From positions 1-36,648 of the forward strand of contig PEAN01000037.1 in assembly GCA_002753735.1 (NCBI GenBank): a stretch of 36,648 bases of DNA, read 5' to 3'. Below the pieces are notes generated by a model that worked only from the letters and a program-made list of their open reading frames with translations, was not told the origin of the DNA and did no database searches. Positions 25,876-34,966 of this stretch are shown one piece after another (within the stretch, counting starts at the first letter, position 1; the number at the start of each line of letters is the position of its first letter). This DNA comes from Magnetococcales bacterium DCbin4. GTDB lineage: Bacteria; Pseudomonadota; Magnetococcia; Magnetococcales; UBA8363. The position numbers and the translations under genes are program-made.

Positions 25876-27578
25876 GGACGACCAACACCGAGTTCACCCC
25901 AATCCTTGTCGATCCCTTTCTCCCGGGACAGGTACAGATTCTTGCTCGCCGCCCGGTCCATATCGTTGGCATCATGAAGGGTCACGGGTCTGAGAAAAAT
26001 GACCAGCTCTTTTTTCTCCTGTTTGTTATCCCGGTAACTGAACAACGGCCCGATCAGCGGAAGTTGACCCAGGAGGGGTACGGAATCCATTTTTTTGGCA
26101 AAATTGTTTTCCATCAACCCGCCCATCACCGCCAGCTGGCCACTGACCACCCGCAACGTCGAATCCATCTCCTGCACCTTGACCACCGGTACCTTGGGGG
26201 GGGTGAAGGAGCCGGTGGTAAGATTATCAGGACGCATGTTCGGATCGGGATTGTCAACCCATTCGGAGATCCGTTGGATGGTGGGATGGACATTGAGCGA
26301 GATGACATCCCCTTCGCTGATCTGCGGCGTCACCTGCATGATGATCCCGATGGGGGCGATCCGCATTTTTGTTTCTTTTCTTGACAAGATGGACATGAGC
26401 TCCGTCGCCATGGAAGTGATGTTCGTCCCCTCAAGTTTGGTAATGGCGGGAGGAGATACTTCCACTTCGAAATAGACCACGTTTTCGGTCACTCTCAGGA
26501 CGGCGGTCTGGTTGTTCATGACGGTGAGCCGTGGATTGGACAACACCTTGGAGTCACCGAACCGTGACAACATGCGGACGGTCGAAGTGATATCGGCATT
26601 TTTCATCACTCCGGTCAGGAACGGAACCTCCCCCTGATGCATGGTCAGCGAGAGGGCGGGACCACCTGCGAGTTCCTGATTGAGCATGTTCTGCCGGTTG
26701 CCATGATCGGCTTGGTTATTACTCATCAACAGATTCCAGTCAACACCGGCCTGGAATCGGTCGGAAAGATTGACCTCGACGATGGCGGCCTCGATGAAGA
26801 CCTGGCGTTGCGTATCACGCATGATCTGATCCAGGAACTCTTGAATTTCCTTGTGCTGCCGCTGGGTCGCCAGGATGCTGAAATTGCCGGTCGTGGTATT
26901 CAGGACGACCCGTTTGCCCTCTCCCGTTGCCGGCGGACCCACGATGGCCTCGATATTTTCAAGCATGTTGGCCCAAAAATCGACATCACTCTTCGTCGTC
27001 AGGTTGAGGGTTGAATTGTTGCCCTTCACCTTGTCTTTTGAAGAGGCCATATTGGTCGTGACCTCCATAATGGATTCAAACTTCCGGTTGTTCAGGAGGT
27101 AGTCCACCTTGTAATGACGCCGAAAAGGGGTATCGGGGGCAATGGTGATGAATTCACGGGTGATCTGATATTTCAAGCCGGCATACTCGGCAATGCGGTC
27201 GAGGATGACTGGAAGGGTTTGATTGACGGCGTTGATGGTAATCTTTCCTTCGATCCCGGGATAGATATCGATATCAAGATCGGCGTCACGCGCCAGGGAA
27301 AAAAGGACCTCGCGCAGAGGGGCATCGGTCACGGCGACCGAATATAAGGCAAGCGGAACGGAATGGGTGTTCGACATGAGGAAGGTCGTCGAAGGAGCAA
27401 ACTCGGGGATACGTTCCTCCGCCCCTGGCGTCAACAGGGCGACCCGGGGATCGGAAGATTCATGGCCTGGATCCGCAAAACCATGGGCGGGAACCGACGC
27501 AACCATCCATGCCACCAGACCGAGAAGCAGAAGAGGCTTTCGCGGCACATGAGCCAAAGTGATGCAATCCGCGCGCAT
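25872..27578 (-). CDS. mshL: MSHA-type pilus secretin, MshL/PilQ/GspD family
   Basis: The 568-residue product forms the outer-membrane pore for the pilus. A hydrophobic signal sequence (about 14-35) precedes an STN-like segment (PLREVLFSLARDADLDIDIYPGIEGKI), then N-domains and the secretin core with IEAAIVEVNLSDRFQAGVDW, DSKVLSNPRLTVMNNQ and the C-terminal LGQLPLIGPLFSYRD signature ending in ELVIFLRP. No lipobox is obvious, so piloting may need another protein. The ATG at 27578 overlaps the mshM stop by 1 nt (TGATG), which decides it over the preceding TTG. The stop overlaps the MshN-like start by 4 nt. Confidence 0.92.
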   Translation of the reverse strand: MRADCITLAHVPRKPLLLLGLVAWMVASVPAHGFADPGHESSDPRVALLTPGAEERIPEFAPSTTFLMSNTHSVPLALYSVAVTDAPLREVLFSLARDADLDIDIYPGIEGKITINAVNQTLPVILDRIAEYAGLKYQITREFITIAPDTPFRRHYKVDYLLNNRKFESIMEVTTNMASSKDKVKGNNSTLNLTTKSDVDFWANMLENIEAIVGPPATGEGKRVVLNTTTGNFSILATQRQHKEIQEFLDQIMRDTQRQVFIEAAIVEVNLSDRFQAGVDWNLLMSNNQADHGNRQNMLNQELAGGPALSLTMHQGEVPFLTGVMKNADITSTVRMLSRFGDSKVLSNPRLTVMNNQTAVLRVTENVVYFEVEVSPPAITKLEGTNITSMATELMSILSRKETKMRIAPIGIIMQVTPQISEGDVISLNVHPTIQRISEWVDNPDPNMRPDNLTTGSFTPPKVPVVKVQEMDSTLRVVSGQLAVMGGLMENNFAKKMDSVPLLGQLPLIGPLFSYRDNKQEKKELVIFLRPVTLHDANDMDRAASKNLYLSREKGIDKDWGELGVGRP

Positions 27579-28903
27579 CAACAGGAAACCCCGGCTGTGG
27601 ACGAAGCGCTGCCTTGACAGGCTTTCGGAACCTCTGAAGAGGCCGGGTGCAACGCCGTTCGCGACGTCAACTTCAAAACAGGGATGATGAGGCTTCCATG
27701 TTCATACTGCAACGTGCCCCCCCTTTTCTCCAGGACGGGGTTCACCCTGGTGGGGTGTGGCATCGAAGAGGGCGGGATCGTCGCGGTCGTCTGGCCACCG
27801 GCGGCTGTGGTCTGGCCGGCGATCATCAGACCATCGGCACTGGCGGTCTGGCCTCTGGCGCCGATGGCCTGACCTCCGGCATTTGATGGGACATCCGCCA
27901 TCAATAAGGGAAGCATCCCCGACAGCAGCGTCATCCCAACGCCACCAAACACCATGGTGGACGGTTTGGGACAATGAACGCGGACGATACCGGATCCAAG
28001 ATTGGAGAAACGACGGGTCAGGTTGTCAATCCATCGTCCGGGCCATCTTCCGGGCCATCTTCCGGGCCATCTTCCGGGCCATCGTCCGAGCCGGGGCACC
28101 CAACGTTGATTCCGCGACGGGGGTAGATGTCTTTTTTCCACCACCCGCACCCCTTCCTGAAAGGCTTGGATCAGGCCATGGTGGGCCAACACGTTGAGCT
28201 GCCGCAGACTCCCATGGGCCGCACCATGGAGTTCCGCCACCGCTGCGGAAGAAAATTCAACCGAGGCCGTCCCTTGGCTGGCCCGATCAATACGGACCTG
28301 AAGGTAGTGCGCAGTATCCCCCGGGGAGAACTCGGGCAGGATCAGATGCCGCGTCACACGGTCACCGATGGGATGGAGGTTTGGGTGCCGCAACACCTGG
28401 TCCAATTCCGGTCGGCCAAAAAGAACGATTTGCAGCAATTTATGACGACCGGTTTCAATATTGCTGAAAAACAGCAATTCCTCATAAAGTTCCGGCAGGA
28501 CCGATTGCGCCTCGTCCAGCAGCAACAATGCCTGGTGCCCCTCCCTGAACAGATCGATCAAATAATCCTGTAACCGTTGACGACTGCCATGCATCCCCTG
28601 TCCCGCATCTGTAGACTGCCCGAACTCCCGCAACAGCACGTCACACAGGGTTCCCGGGGCGATTCTGGGATCGATGATCAGGGCGGTATGAACCCGAGAT
28701 GACAACTGTTGCCCCAGAATGCGGCACAGCGTGGTCTTGCCCGTCCCAACCGCGCCCACCACCTTGATGATCCCCTCCCCGTTCAAAACCGCCAGTTCCA
28801 TGGCATCGAGGAGCCATTGCCGTTGACAACCAGAATAGAAAAAATCCTCATCGGGGGTGATGGCAAACGGCAGCAAGTCGAATCCGAAAAATGCTTTGTA
28901 CAT
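27578..28903 (-). CDS. mshM: MshM/ExeA-like AAA ATPase with membrane and low-complexity C-terminal extension
   Basis: The 441-residue product begins MYKAFFGFDLLPFAITPD, the usual ExeA/MshM start. An AAA domain follows with Walker A GAVGTGKTT and Walker B LLLLDEAQ. Family members use ATP in cell-wall passage or assembly of the secretin. Plain MshM proteins end near residue 280. Here the ATPase is followed by a tandem GRWP repeat, a predicted membrane segment (about 305-328) and a Gly/Ala/Thr/Pro-rich periplasmic tail, making it closer in layout to ExeA. I chose ATG 28903 because AGGT lies 6 nt upstream; ATG 28909 and TTG 28921 are alternatives. It opens the minus-strand pilus unit. Confidence 0.88.
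   Translation of the reverse strand: MYKAFFGFDLLPFAITPDEDFFYSGCQRQWLLDAMELAVLNGEGIIKVVGAVGTGKTTLCRILGQQLSSRVHTALIIDPRIAPGTLCDVLLREFGQSTDAGQGMHGSRQRLQDYLIDLFREGHQALLLLDEAQSVLPELYEELLFFSNIETGRHKLLQIVLFGRPELDQVLRHPNLHPIGDRVTRHLILPEFSPGDTAHYLQVRIDRASQGTASVEFSSAAVAELHGAAHGSLRQLNVLAHHGLIQAFQEGVRVVEKRHLPPSRNQRWVPRLGRWPGRWPGRWPGRWPGRWIDNLTRRFSNLGSGIVRVHCPKPSTMVFGGVGMTLLSGMLPLLMADVPSNAGGQAIGARGQTASADGLMIAGQTTAAGGQTTATIPPSSMPHPTRVNPVLEKRGGTLQYEHGSLIIPVLKLTSRTALHPASSEVPKACQGSASSTAGVSC
28031..28092. repeat. 12-bp tandem repeats within mshM
   Basis: About five copies of CCATCTTCCGGG and variants encode four to five GRWP tetrapeptides between the ATPase domain and the membrane segment. The inner three copies are identical, pointing to recent slippage. 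Confidence 0.9.
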
Positions 28904-29179
28904 GTCCATACCTGTGAACAATGGGGATCCGGTGGTATCAACTCATCGAAAAGACTTGAAAATCTCTTGATTTGTTCCGCCTGGACAGGACGTTCCCGCC
29001 TGCACGCATTGCGGATTGCCCAAGACAGACAAGCAAATTCAACGCCAGGATCAACGGTCGGATCCCGTATCGACGATGAAACATCCTCAATCAGACACTT
29101 GTGAACGGATGACCCCTCTGCAACACCATGGTATGGTGACGATTGCAGCGAACGCTTGCTTTTCACCAATCATCCGTTG
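28904..29179. other. Divergent promoter region of the two pilus units
   Basis: These 276 bp separate the minus-strand mshM unit from the plus-strand fused ATPase unit and should carry promoters for both. I see no clear sigma-54 motif and no strong inverted repeat. Confidence 0.4.
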
Positions 29180-31888
29180 ATGGAACCGGCTGGCATGAAC
29201 ACCCGTTTTTTAGAATCGTTGATCCGCTCCCGGGTCATGTACCCCACCCGGCTGGCGGGACCGTTATGGCTCCTTCTGCTTCAGGATCGTGAAGTGCGCC
29301 TGCTCCGTGGCCGCCCCTACCACCAGGAGACCGAGGAAGTATTCAACCAATCGGTCGAAGGTCAACAAAAACTGCGCGCACGTCTCCAACAGGGAGACAT
29401 GATCGAAGGCCGTTTCCTGCTCGTGGCCGATCTGATCGACGACGCCCTGCACCATCAGATCATTCCCGGCCTGCACTTCCACAATCGACGCGGGGCCATG
29501 GAAAAACGTCTTGACCGGCTGTTCCGTCAGACCCCCTATCGCCGCGCCTCCCCCCAGGGACGCCGCTCTTCGGGGAAGGAACAGGTCCTCTTTTCCGGTC
29601 TCACCGAACCCCGGATGGTCCAACCCTGGATCACCCTTTTGAAAGAAGAAGGCAGGAAGATCGCCGGTCTGTGGTCGATTCCACTTCTGAGTGAGGATGC
29701 CTTTCCCGAACTGATGCAGGGACATGCGCAAAACACGCTCCTCATCAGTTTCGGGGCTGCGGGGCAACGGCACAGCCTGTTTCTGGATGGTCGCCTGATC
29801 ATCAGCCGTCTGGCCCCCCGCCAGCCGACCCGGGATCAGGAACTCGCCCGTACCGTCATGGCGGAAATCGAACGGACCCGGCGCTATCTCATCGGTTTAC
29901 GCCTCATCCCCGGCCAGGACGCCCCCCTGGATGTGTGTGTTCCCCTGCGGCAGGAGATGTTCCAACCCTCCTCCGTGCAACAATGGTCGGAGCACAAAAA
30001 CATCCGGATTCTTTTCCATCCCGTGGAGACCTGGGCACGGAATCTCGGATTGTCGGGATCCTTCTCCCCCCAGCGGATGGATCTGCTGTTCGCCCAATTC
30101 CTTCTGCGCACCCTTCCCGCCAGCCACTACCCGCCCATCCCCTCGGCGACAGGGGTCAGAAGTGCCCCGGAAGTCGCCACCGCACCCGAGGGGAAACCGG
30201 CTGCCCCGCCGCGAATGCACCGGGTGGGCGACGCCCTGGTGGAAATGAAGGTGATCTCCGAACAACAACTCGATATCGCACTCGCAGAACAAAAGCGTTT
30301 GGGCTACCCCATCGGCAAGGTTCTGGTGACGCTGGGATTCATTTCCGAAGAACGGATGCGTGATCTCCTCGGCGCGACCCTGGAACAGGAAATCGTCAAC
30401 CTGAACATGGGTGCCTTCGACACCCGGGCATTGAATTACCTGCCCAAACAGTTTGCCAAACGGCATCACATCCTTCCCCTGGACTTCGATCCCGCCACCC
30501 AGACCCTGACCGTTGCCACCGCCAATACCTTCAACATGGCAGCGCTCGACAAACTGCAATCGCTCCTCCCCGAAGGGGTCCATGTCCGACCCAAACTCGC
30601 CGGTGAAAGCGAGCTGACCGCCGCCATCGACAGTGCCTATGGCATTGAACTGTCGTTGGATGGCATCCTCAACGAGTTGGAAACCGGTGAGGTTGACAGC
30701 GAAAGTCTCCTGGAGGATGAAGGCAATTTCAGCAATCCCGTATTGCGTCTGGTCAACGCCCTGCTGACGGATGCCGTCAAACGGTCCGCATCCGACCTGC
30801 ACATCAATCCCATGGCCAGCCTCATCCGGATTCGTTATCGCATCGATGGCGTCTTGCGCGAGGCCCGGCTGCTCAACCGCAAATATCTTCCCGCGTTGGT
30901 GGTACGGATCAAGGTGATGGCGGGGATCGACATTTCCGAAACCCGTGCCCCGCAGGATGGTCATTTCAGCCTGGAAATCGCCAATTCCCACATCGACTTC
31001 AGGGTTTCGGTCCAACCCACGAACTACGGTGAAAACATCGTATTGCGAATCCTGGATCGCAACCGCAGGCTCGTCGGTCTGGAGCAGCTCGGTTTGGCTG
31101 ACCACGATGTCGGGGTCATCAAAACCCTCATGCATCGCCCTGAGGGGATCATCCTGGTCACAGGTCCCACGGGTTGCGGCAAGACGACCACCCTGTATGC
31201 CATGTTGTCCACCCTCAACACCCTGGAAAAAAATGTGATGACCCTGGAAGATCCTTTGGAAATCCCATTGGACGCCATCCTCCAGACCTCGGTCAACAAG
31301 GCGGTGGATCTGGATTTCGCCTCCGGGGTCCGTTCCATGTTGCGCCAGGACCCCGACATCATCATGGTGGGTGAAATTCGCGATCTGGAAACGGCGGAAA
31401 TGGCCTTGCGTGCCGCCATGACGGGCCATCAGGTCTATTCCACCCTCCATGCCAATTCGGCCATGGCGGCCATTTTCCGCCTGCTCAACATTGGTTTGCG
31501 CTCCGACATGCTGGCGGGTAACATCATTGGCATCATGGCGCAACGCCTGGTCCGCAAACTGTGTACCCAGTGCCGCATCCCGATGGCTCCGGATCCCTTT
31601 GTCGGATCCTTTTTCCAGCACCCTCCCGGTGTGTCCACGATCTACCATGCGGGTGGATGCCGGGTATGTGACGATACGGGGTACAGTGGCCGGACGTGCA
31701 TCATGGAACAATTGGTGATTGATGATGAATTCAACGACCTGATTTCCCTCAACGCCCCCCAGGCGGAATTCCGCAGGCTCGCCCGGGAAAAAAACGTGCG
31801 GATCATGGCCGATTCGGGGAAAAAATTGGTTCTGGATGGGGTGACCAGTGTCGATGAGGTTGCCCGGGTACTGGGATTGAGGTTTTAA
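29180..31888 (+). CDS. PilB/MshE-type assembly ATPase fused to an N-terminal PilM/MshI-like domain
   Basis: The product is about 902 residues. Residues about 26-315 match the N-terminal domain of the MshI-like protein encoded at 33317: compare RLFRQTPYRRA, LFSGLTEP and IAGLWSIPLL here with RIFRNTPFVHA, LFVGLTDP and IAGIWSLPLL there. Residues about 348-400 form an MshEN-like segment (RVGDALVEMKVI then a second unit). The motor core has Walker A GPTGCGKTT (about 662-670), QDPDIIMVGEIRD and Cys pairs CTQC and CRVC. It is an intact ATPase by motif and a paralogue of the 589-residue one. The start is uncertain: ATG 29180, ATG 29195 or TTG 29156. It leads the plus-strand unit. Confidence 0.88.
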   Translation: MEPAGMNTRFLESLIRSRVMYPTRLAGPLWLLLLQDREVRLLRGRPYHQETEEVFNQSVEGQQKLRARLQQGDMIEGRFLLVADLIDDALHHQIIPGLHFHNRRGAMEKRLDRLFRQTPYRRASPQGRRSSGKEQVLFSGLTEPRMVQPWITLLKEEGRKIAGLWSIPLLSEDAFPELMQGHAQNTLLISFGAAGQRHSLFLDGRLIISRLAPRQPTRDQELARTVMAEIERTRRYLIGLRLIPGQDAPLDVCVPLRQEMFQPSSVQQWSEHKNIRILFHPVETWARNLGLSGSFSPQRMDLLFAQFLLRTLPASHYPPIPSATGVRSAPEVATAPEGKPAAPPRMHRVGDALVEMKVISEQQLDIALAEQKRLGYPIGKVLVTLGFISEERMRDLLGATLEQEIVNLNMGAFDTRALNYLPKQFAKRHHILPLDFDPATQTLTVATANTFNMAALDKLQSLLPEGVHVRPKLAGESELTAAIDSAYGIELSLDGILNELETGEVDSESLLEDEGNFSNPVLRLVNALLTDAVKRSASDLHINPMASLIRIRYRIDGVLREARLLNRKYLPALVVRIKVMAGIDISETRAPQDGHFSLEIANSHIDFRVSVQPTNYGENIVLRILDRNRRLVGLEQLGLADHDVGVIKTLMHRPEGIILVTGPTGCGKTTTLYAMLSTLNTLEKNVMTLEDPLEIPLDAILQTSVNKAVDLDFASGVRSMLRQDPDIIMVGEIRDLETAEMALRAAMTGHQVYSTLHANSAMAAIFRLLNIGLRSDMLAGNIIGIMAQRLVRKLCTQCRIPMAPDPFVGSFFQHPPGVSTIYHAGGCRVCDDTGYSGRTCIMEQLVIDDEFNDLISLNAPQAEFRRLAREKNVRIMADSGKKLVLDGVTSVDEVARVLGLRF

Positions 31889-31898
31889 TCATTAATAG

Positions 31899-32095
31899 AA
31901 AAAAGGGGTCTGGGGGACTGCCCCCAGGGTGTTGGTTTTGATTTGGACTTTGACTTTGTTTTTACATCCCCCACAGGGGGTTTGGGGGACGAAGTCCCCC
32001 AAGGTTCTTCTTTATGATTTTAACCGCACACCAGAATCAAAACCCTGGGAGCAATCCCTTAAGCCCCCTTTTTTCTTTTAATCATTTTTTCATGG
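31899..32095. repeat. Dispersed modular repeat, copy D (inverted plus direct unit)
   Basis: A nearly whole unit reads minus (about 31899-32012), containing hairpins CTGGGGG/CCCCCAG and TTGGGGGAC/GTCCCCCAA (31982-32002) and the hexamer tract. A shortened unit then reads plus (about 32032-32082) with arms GGGAGC (32047-32052) and GCCCCC (32063-32068) and T6 (32069-32074). The gap 31889-32109 between the fused ATPase and pilC genes holds no gene. Confidence 0.8.
32047..32074 (+). terminator. Terminator-like hairpin inside the pilus unit
   Basis: A GC stem (32047-32052 with 32063-32068, one mismatch), a 10-nt loop and T6 lie 36 bp before the pilC start, reading in the same direction. It could uncouple pilC and later genes from the fused ATPase gene. 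Confidence 0.55.
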
Positions 32096-32109
32096 GAGAT
32101 TAAACGGCC

Positions 32110-33306
32110 GTGCCCAAATATCTTTACAAGGCGACCGACGACGATGGCAATCTCCGTGAAGGATCGATGGATGCCGCCAACGTCGATGAGTTGGAGATGC
32201 GTCTTGACCAGATGGGACTCATGCTCATCAGCCTCAAGGGCAACCGTCACAAGCTGTTTTCCCGCCGCCGCGGCATCGGACGCCGCAACCTGATCCTGTT
32301 CTGCTTCAACATGGAACAAATGGCCATCTCCGGCGTCCCCCTGCTCGAAGGGATGTCCGACCTGCGCTCCGGGGTCGAGGATGCCACATTCAGGGAATTG
32401 CTGACCTCACTGGTCGAAGATGTCAGCGCCGGACGGTTTCTGTCCCAGGCCATGGAATCCCACCCGGAAACCTTCAACCCGGTTTTCATCCGGCTGATTC
32501 ACGTCGGGGAACAGACCGGCAGCCTGGGTGAAATATTTCACAACCTCACCGAAAACCTCAAATGGGAAGACGAACTCGTAAGCCAAGCCAAAAAGGTCGT
32601 CACCTATCCCGCCATCGTGGGCAGCACCGTCGTCCTCCTGGTCTTTTTCCTGATGATCTATCTGGTCCCCCAACTCATGCAGTTCATTTTGGAGATGGGT
32701 GGCGAAATTCCCCTGCATACCCGCGCCTTGATCGCCTCCTCCGACTTCATCTCCAACTGGTGGCACCTGCTGCTCCCGTTCCCGTTCGTCATCTTTGCCG
32801 CCATCCGAGTGACCACCCGGATCAGTATCGATGCCCGCCGCAGGTTCGACCGGCTCAAGCTCAAGTTGTGGCTGTTCGGACCCTTGATCCACAAAATCAT
32901 CCTGGTCCGTTTCGCCCGTACCTTCGCACTGATGTACAAAGCCGGGATCCCCATCCTGGAAAGCCTGGGGATCAGTGAAGGGTTGAGTGACAACCTGGTC
33001 ATCCGTGAAGCCCTGGAAAAGGCACGCAGAATGGTGTCGGAAGGCAAGGGGATCACCGAAAGCTTCCGAACCGTGGGTTTTTTCCCCCCCCTCGTGCTCA
33101 ACATGCTCCAGGTCGGGGAATCCCTGGGCAAACTGGACCACTCCCTGCTCAATGTGAGTTATTTCTATGATCGGGATGTCAAGGAAAACATCGCCAAACT
33201 GGAAACCGCCATCGAACCCATCCTGACCGTCATTCTCGGTGGCATCATCGGTTGGGTGATCCTGTCGGTTTTGGGACCGATCTATCAACTCATCGAAAAA
33301 CTTTGA
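32110..33306 (+). CDS. mshG: Pilus inner-membrane platform protein, PilC/MshG/GspF family
   Basis: The 398-residue product has two GspF domains: cytoplasmic helices at about 65-165 and 270-375. Membrane segments lie at about 172-195, 220-240 and 375-395. It starts with KYLYKATDDDGNLREG and has the family motifs RLIHVGEQTGSLGEIF and MLQVGESLGKLDHSL. It is the inner-membrane rotor that couples assembly ATPases to pilin polymerisation. The start is a GTG at 32110 with GGGAG about 14 nt upstream, so initiation may be weak. It is the only platform gene here and must serve one or both ATPases. Confidence 0.93.
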   Translation: MPKYLYKATDDDGNLREGSMDAANVDELEMRLDQMGLMLISLKGNRHKLFSRRRGIGRRNLILFCFNMEQMAISGVPLLEGMSDLRSGVEDATFRELLTSLVEDVSAGRFLSQAMESHPETFNPVFIRLIHVGEQTGSLGEIFHNLTENLKWEDELVSQAKKVVTYPAIVGSTVVLLVFFLMIYLVPQLMQFILEMGGEIPLHTRALIASSDFISNWWHLLLPFPFVIFAAIRVTTRISIDARRRFDRLKLKLWLFGPLIHKIILVRFARTFALMYKAGIPILESLGISEGLSDNLVIREALEKARRMVSEGKGITESFRTVGFFPPLVLNMLQVGESLGKLDHSLLNVSYFYDRDVKENIAKLETAIEPILTVILGGIIGWVILSVLGPIYQLIEKL

Positions 33307-33316
33307 TCCGCCGATC

Positions 33317-34966
33317 ATGGTTCGCAAATTTTTTCTCTTCCTTTCGGACCATGTCATCACCGTCCATGAATGGCGCGGAGGTCATTTCTTCGAAGGGATC
33401 CGGCTGGAACTCAACGAGGAGGGTCTGAAAAAATTTGAAGAATACCTCGACTCGATTCAGTTGGATGGACCCGTCTACCTGCTCATCGATGTCACCGAAG
33501 AAGAAATGCATGAAGAACTTGTTCCCAAACTCATGGGCAACAACCGAAAGAAGGTCCTCCGCCAACGTGCCAACCGAATTTTTCGCAATACCCCATTTGT
33601 TCATGCCCGTTTTCAGGGACCCGTCAAGGAGGACCGTAAAAAGGAACATGCCCTGTTCGTAGGATTGACCGACCCGGAAAACGCAGCCCCCTGGATCGAT
33701 ATTCTGACCAAACGCCAGGCGGAAATCGCCGGCATCTGGTCCCTGCCGTTGTTGGCGCTCCAGGTGTTCAACCGTTACATCCCCAAAGAGGCGTCGGTCC
33801 TGTTGATCAGTCCCAATTCTGGAGGACTGCGACAGATATTCGTCAAGAATGGCAAAATCAAGGTCAGCCGCCTCTCCCATCTCCCCTCCCGGGATCCTGA
33901 AACCGTCATGCTGTTCATCCATGGGGAAATTGCGCGCCTCCTGGGATATCTGAATACCCTGCGGCTGGTCAATAATGATGATAAACTTGACATTTTCGTC
34001 CTGTGCCCAAAAAAATTGCTGCGATATCTGACCGAACACAACAAACCGATCAAATCGCATGAAATTCATCCGGTCGATGCCGAAGCATTGGCCCGCAACT
34101 ACCACATCAAGGGCGGTTTGGAGGAAGAACATGTCGATGTCCTGTTCGGTCAATGTCTCCTCAAACGCCGTGAACCGAACCATTACGCCCAACCGGAGGT
34201 CATCCATCGCCACCGTGTCACCGTCATGTGCCATTGGCTCAAGATGCTGGCGATTTTATTGTTGATCTGCGGCGTGGGCACGGGATTGACAACCGCAATC
34301 GAAGGTTATCTGGCGTTGACCGAACTGCCTCAACTGGCACAACAGGTCGATGAAGCCCAATTGACCGTGCGTAAACTCACCCGGGATGAGTCCATCAAGG
34401 ATGGCGCAGGCATGGATTGGGTCACGCCCGCCAAAATCCTTGATAAAGTCGACGCCATCAAAACCACGCCCCGGGATGCCCTGGTGTTCGTCAGTCAGGC
34501 GCTGGTCAACTTCGACGACCTTTGGATCGACCGCATCGATTGGGAATCTCCCAGCAAAGATGCGCCTCCGCCAACGCAGGCCCCGGGTCAGAAGAATAAC
34601 ATCCCCACCAAACCCCAGCGCAATGCGGCACCCAACAAACCCGCCATGGCTGGTAAACAGGCGGCATCCATCAAACCGGCCATGGATGGTTATAAGCTCA
34701 CGCATCAATCGATCCGCATTTCAGGGCTACTCCAGCCCTTCCAAGGATCCCCCAGTGATGCCCAACGCCGGATCGAACAATGGATCAGCACCCTGAGATC
34801 GATGCCGGAGGTGTTGGCCGTGGAGACTCAATCCATGCCCATGGACAGCCATCAAAACACCATCCTGGACAATACCCGTCAGGCACAGACTTCCAAGCAA
34901 TCGTCATTCAAAATTTCCGTAACCCTGTCCCATCACAGTCATGACGCTCATCAAGAACGCCCCTGA
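33317..34966 (+). CDS. MshI-like pilus alignment protein (PilM-like plus PilN-like)
   Basis: The product has 549 residues. Residues 1-300 are a cytoplasmic domain of PilM/MshI type (for example VLLISPNSGGLRQIFVKNG near 161-179). One membrane segment lies at about 308-328, a coiled coil at about 335-360, and a PilN-like periplasmic domain follows with a Pro/Ala/Lys-rich linker near 420-450. It joins the cytoplasmic motor to the periplasmic alignment complex. Its N-terminal domain is clearly paralogous to the front of the fused ATPase. It begins 10 bp after pilC and overlaps the PilO-like gene by 26 bp. Confidence 0.8.
   Translation: MVRKFFLFLSDHVITVHEWRGGHFFEGIRLELNEEGLKKFEEYLDSIQLDGPVYLLIDVTEEEMHEELVPKLMGNNRKKVLRQRANRIFRNTPFVHARFQGPVKEDRKKEHALFVGLTDPENAAPWIDILTKRQAEIAGIWSLPLLALQVFNRYIPKEASVLLISPNSGGLRQIFVKNGKIKVSRLSHLPSRDPETVMLFIHGEIARLLGYLNTLRLVNNDDKLDIFVLCPKKLLRYLTEHNKPIKSHEIHPVDAEALARNYHIKGGLEEEHVDVLFGQCLLKRREPNHYAQPEVIHRHRVTVMCHWLKMLAILLLICGVGTGLTTAIEGYLALTELPQLAQQVDEAQLTVRKLTRDESIKDGAGMDWVTPAKILDKVDAIKTTPRDALVFVSQALVNFDDLWIDRIDWESPSKDAPPPTQAPGQKNNIPTKPQRNAAPNKPAMAGKQAASIKPAMDGYKLTHQSIRISGLLQPFQGSPSDAQRRIEQWISTLRSMPEVLAVETQSMPMDSHQNTILDNTRQAQTSKQSSFKISVTLSHHSHDAHQERP

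Noticed and set aside
29897-31711. 604-codon open frame on the minus strand inside the fused ATPase gene
   Set aside because: It is fully antisense to a motif-rich ATPase, has low-complexity His/Gln/Asp-rich content and no ribosome site. It reflects codon bias of the real gene.
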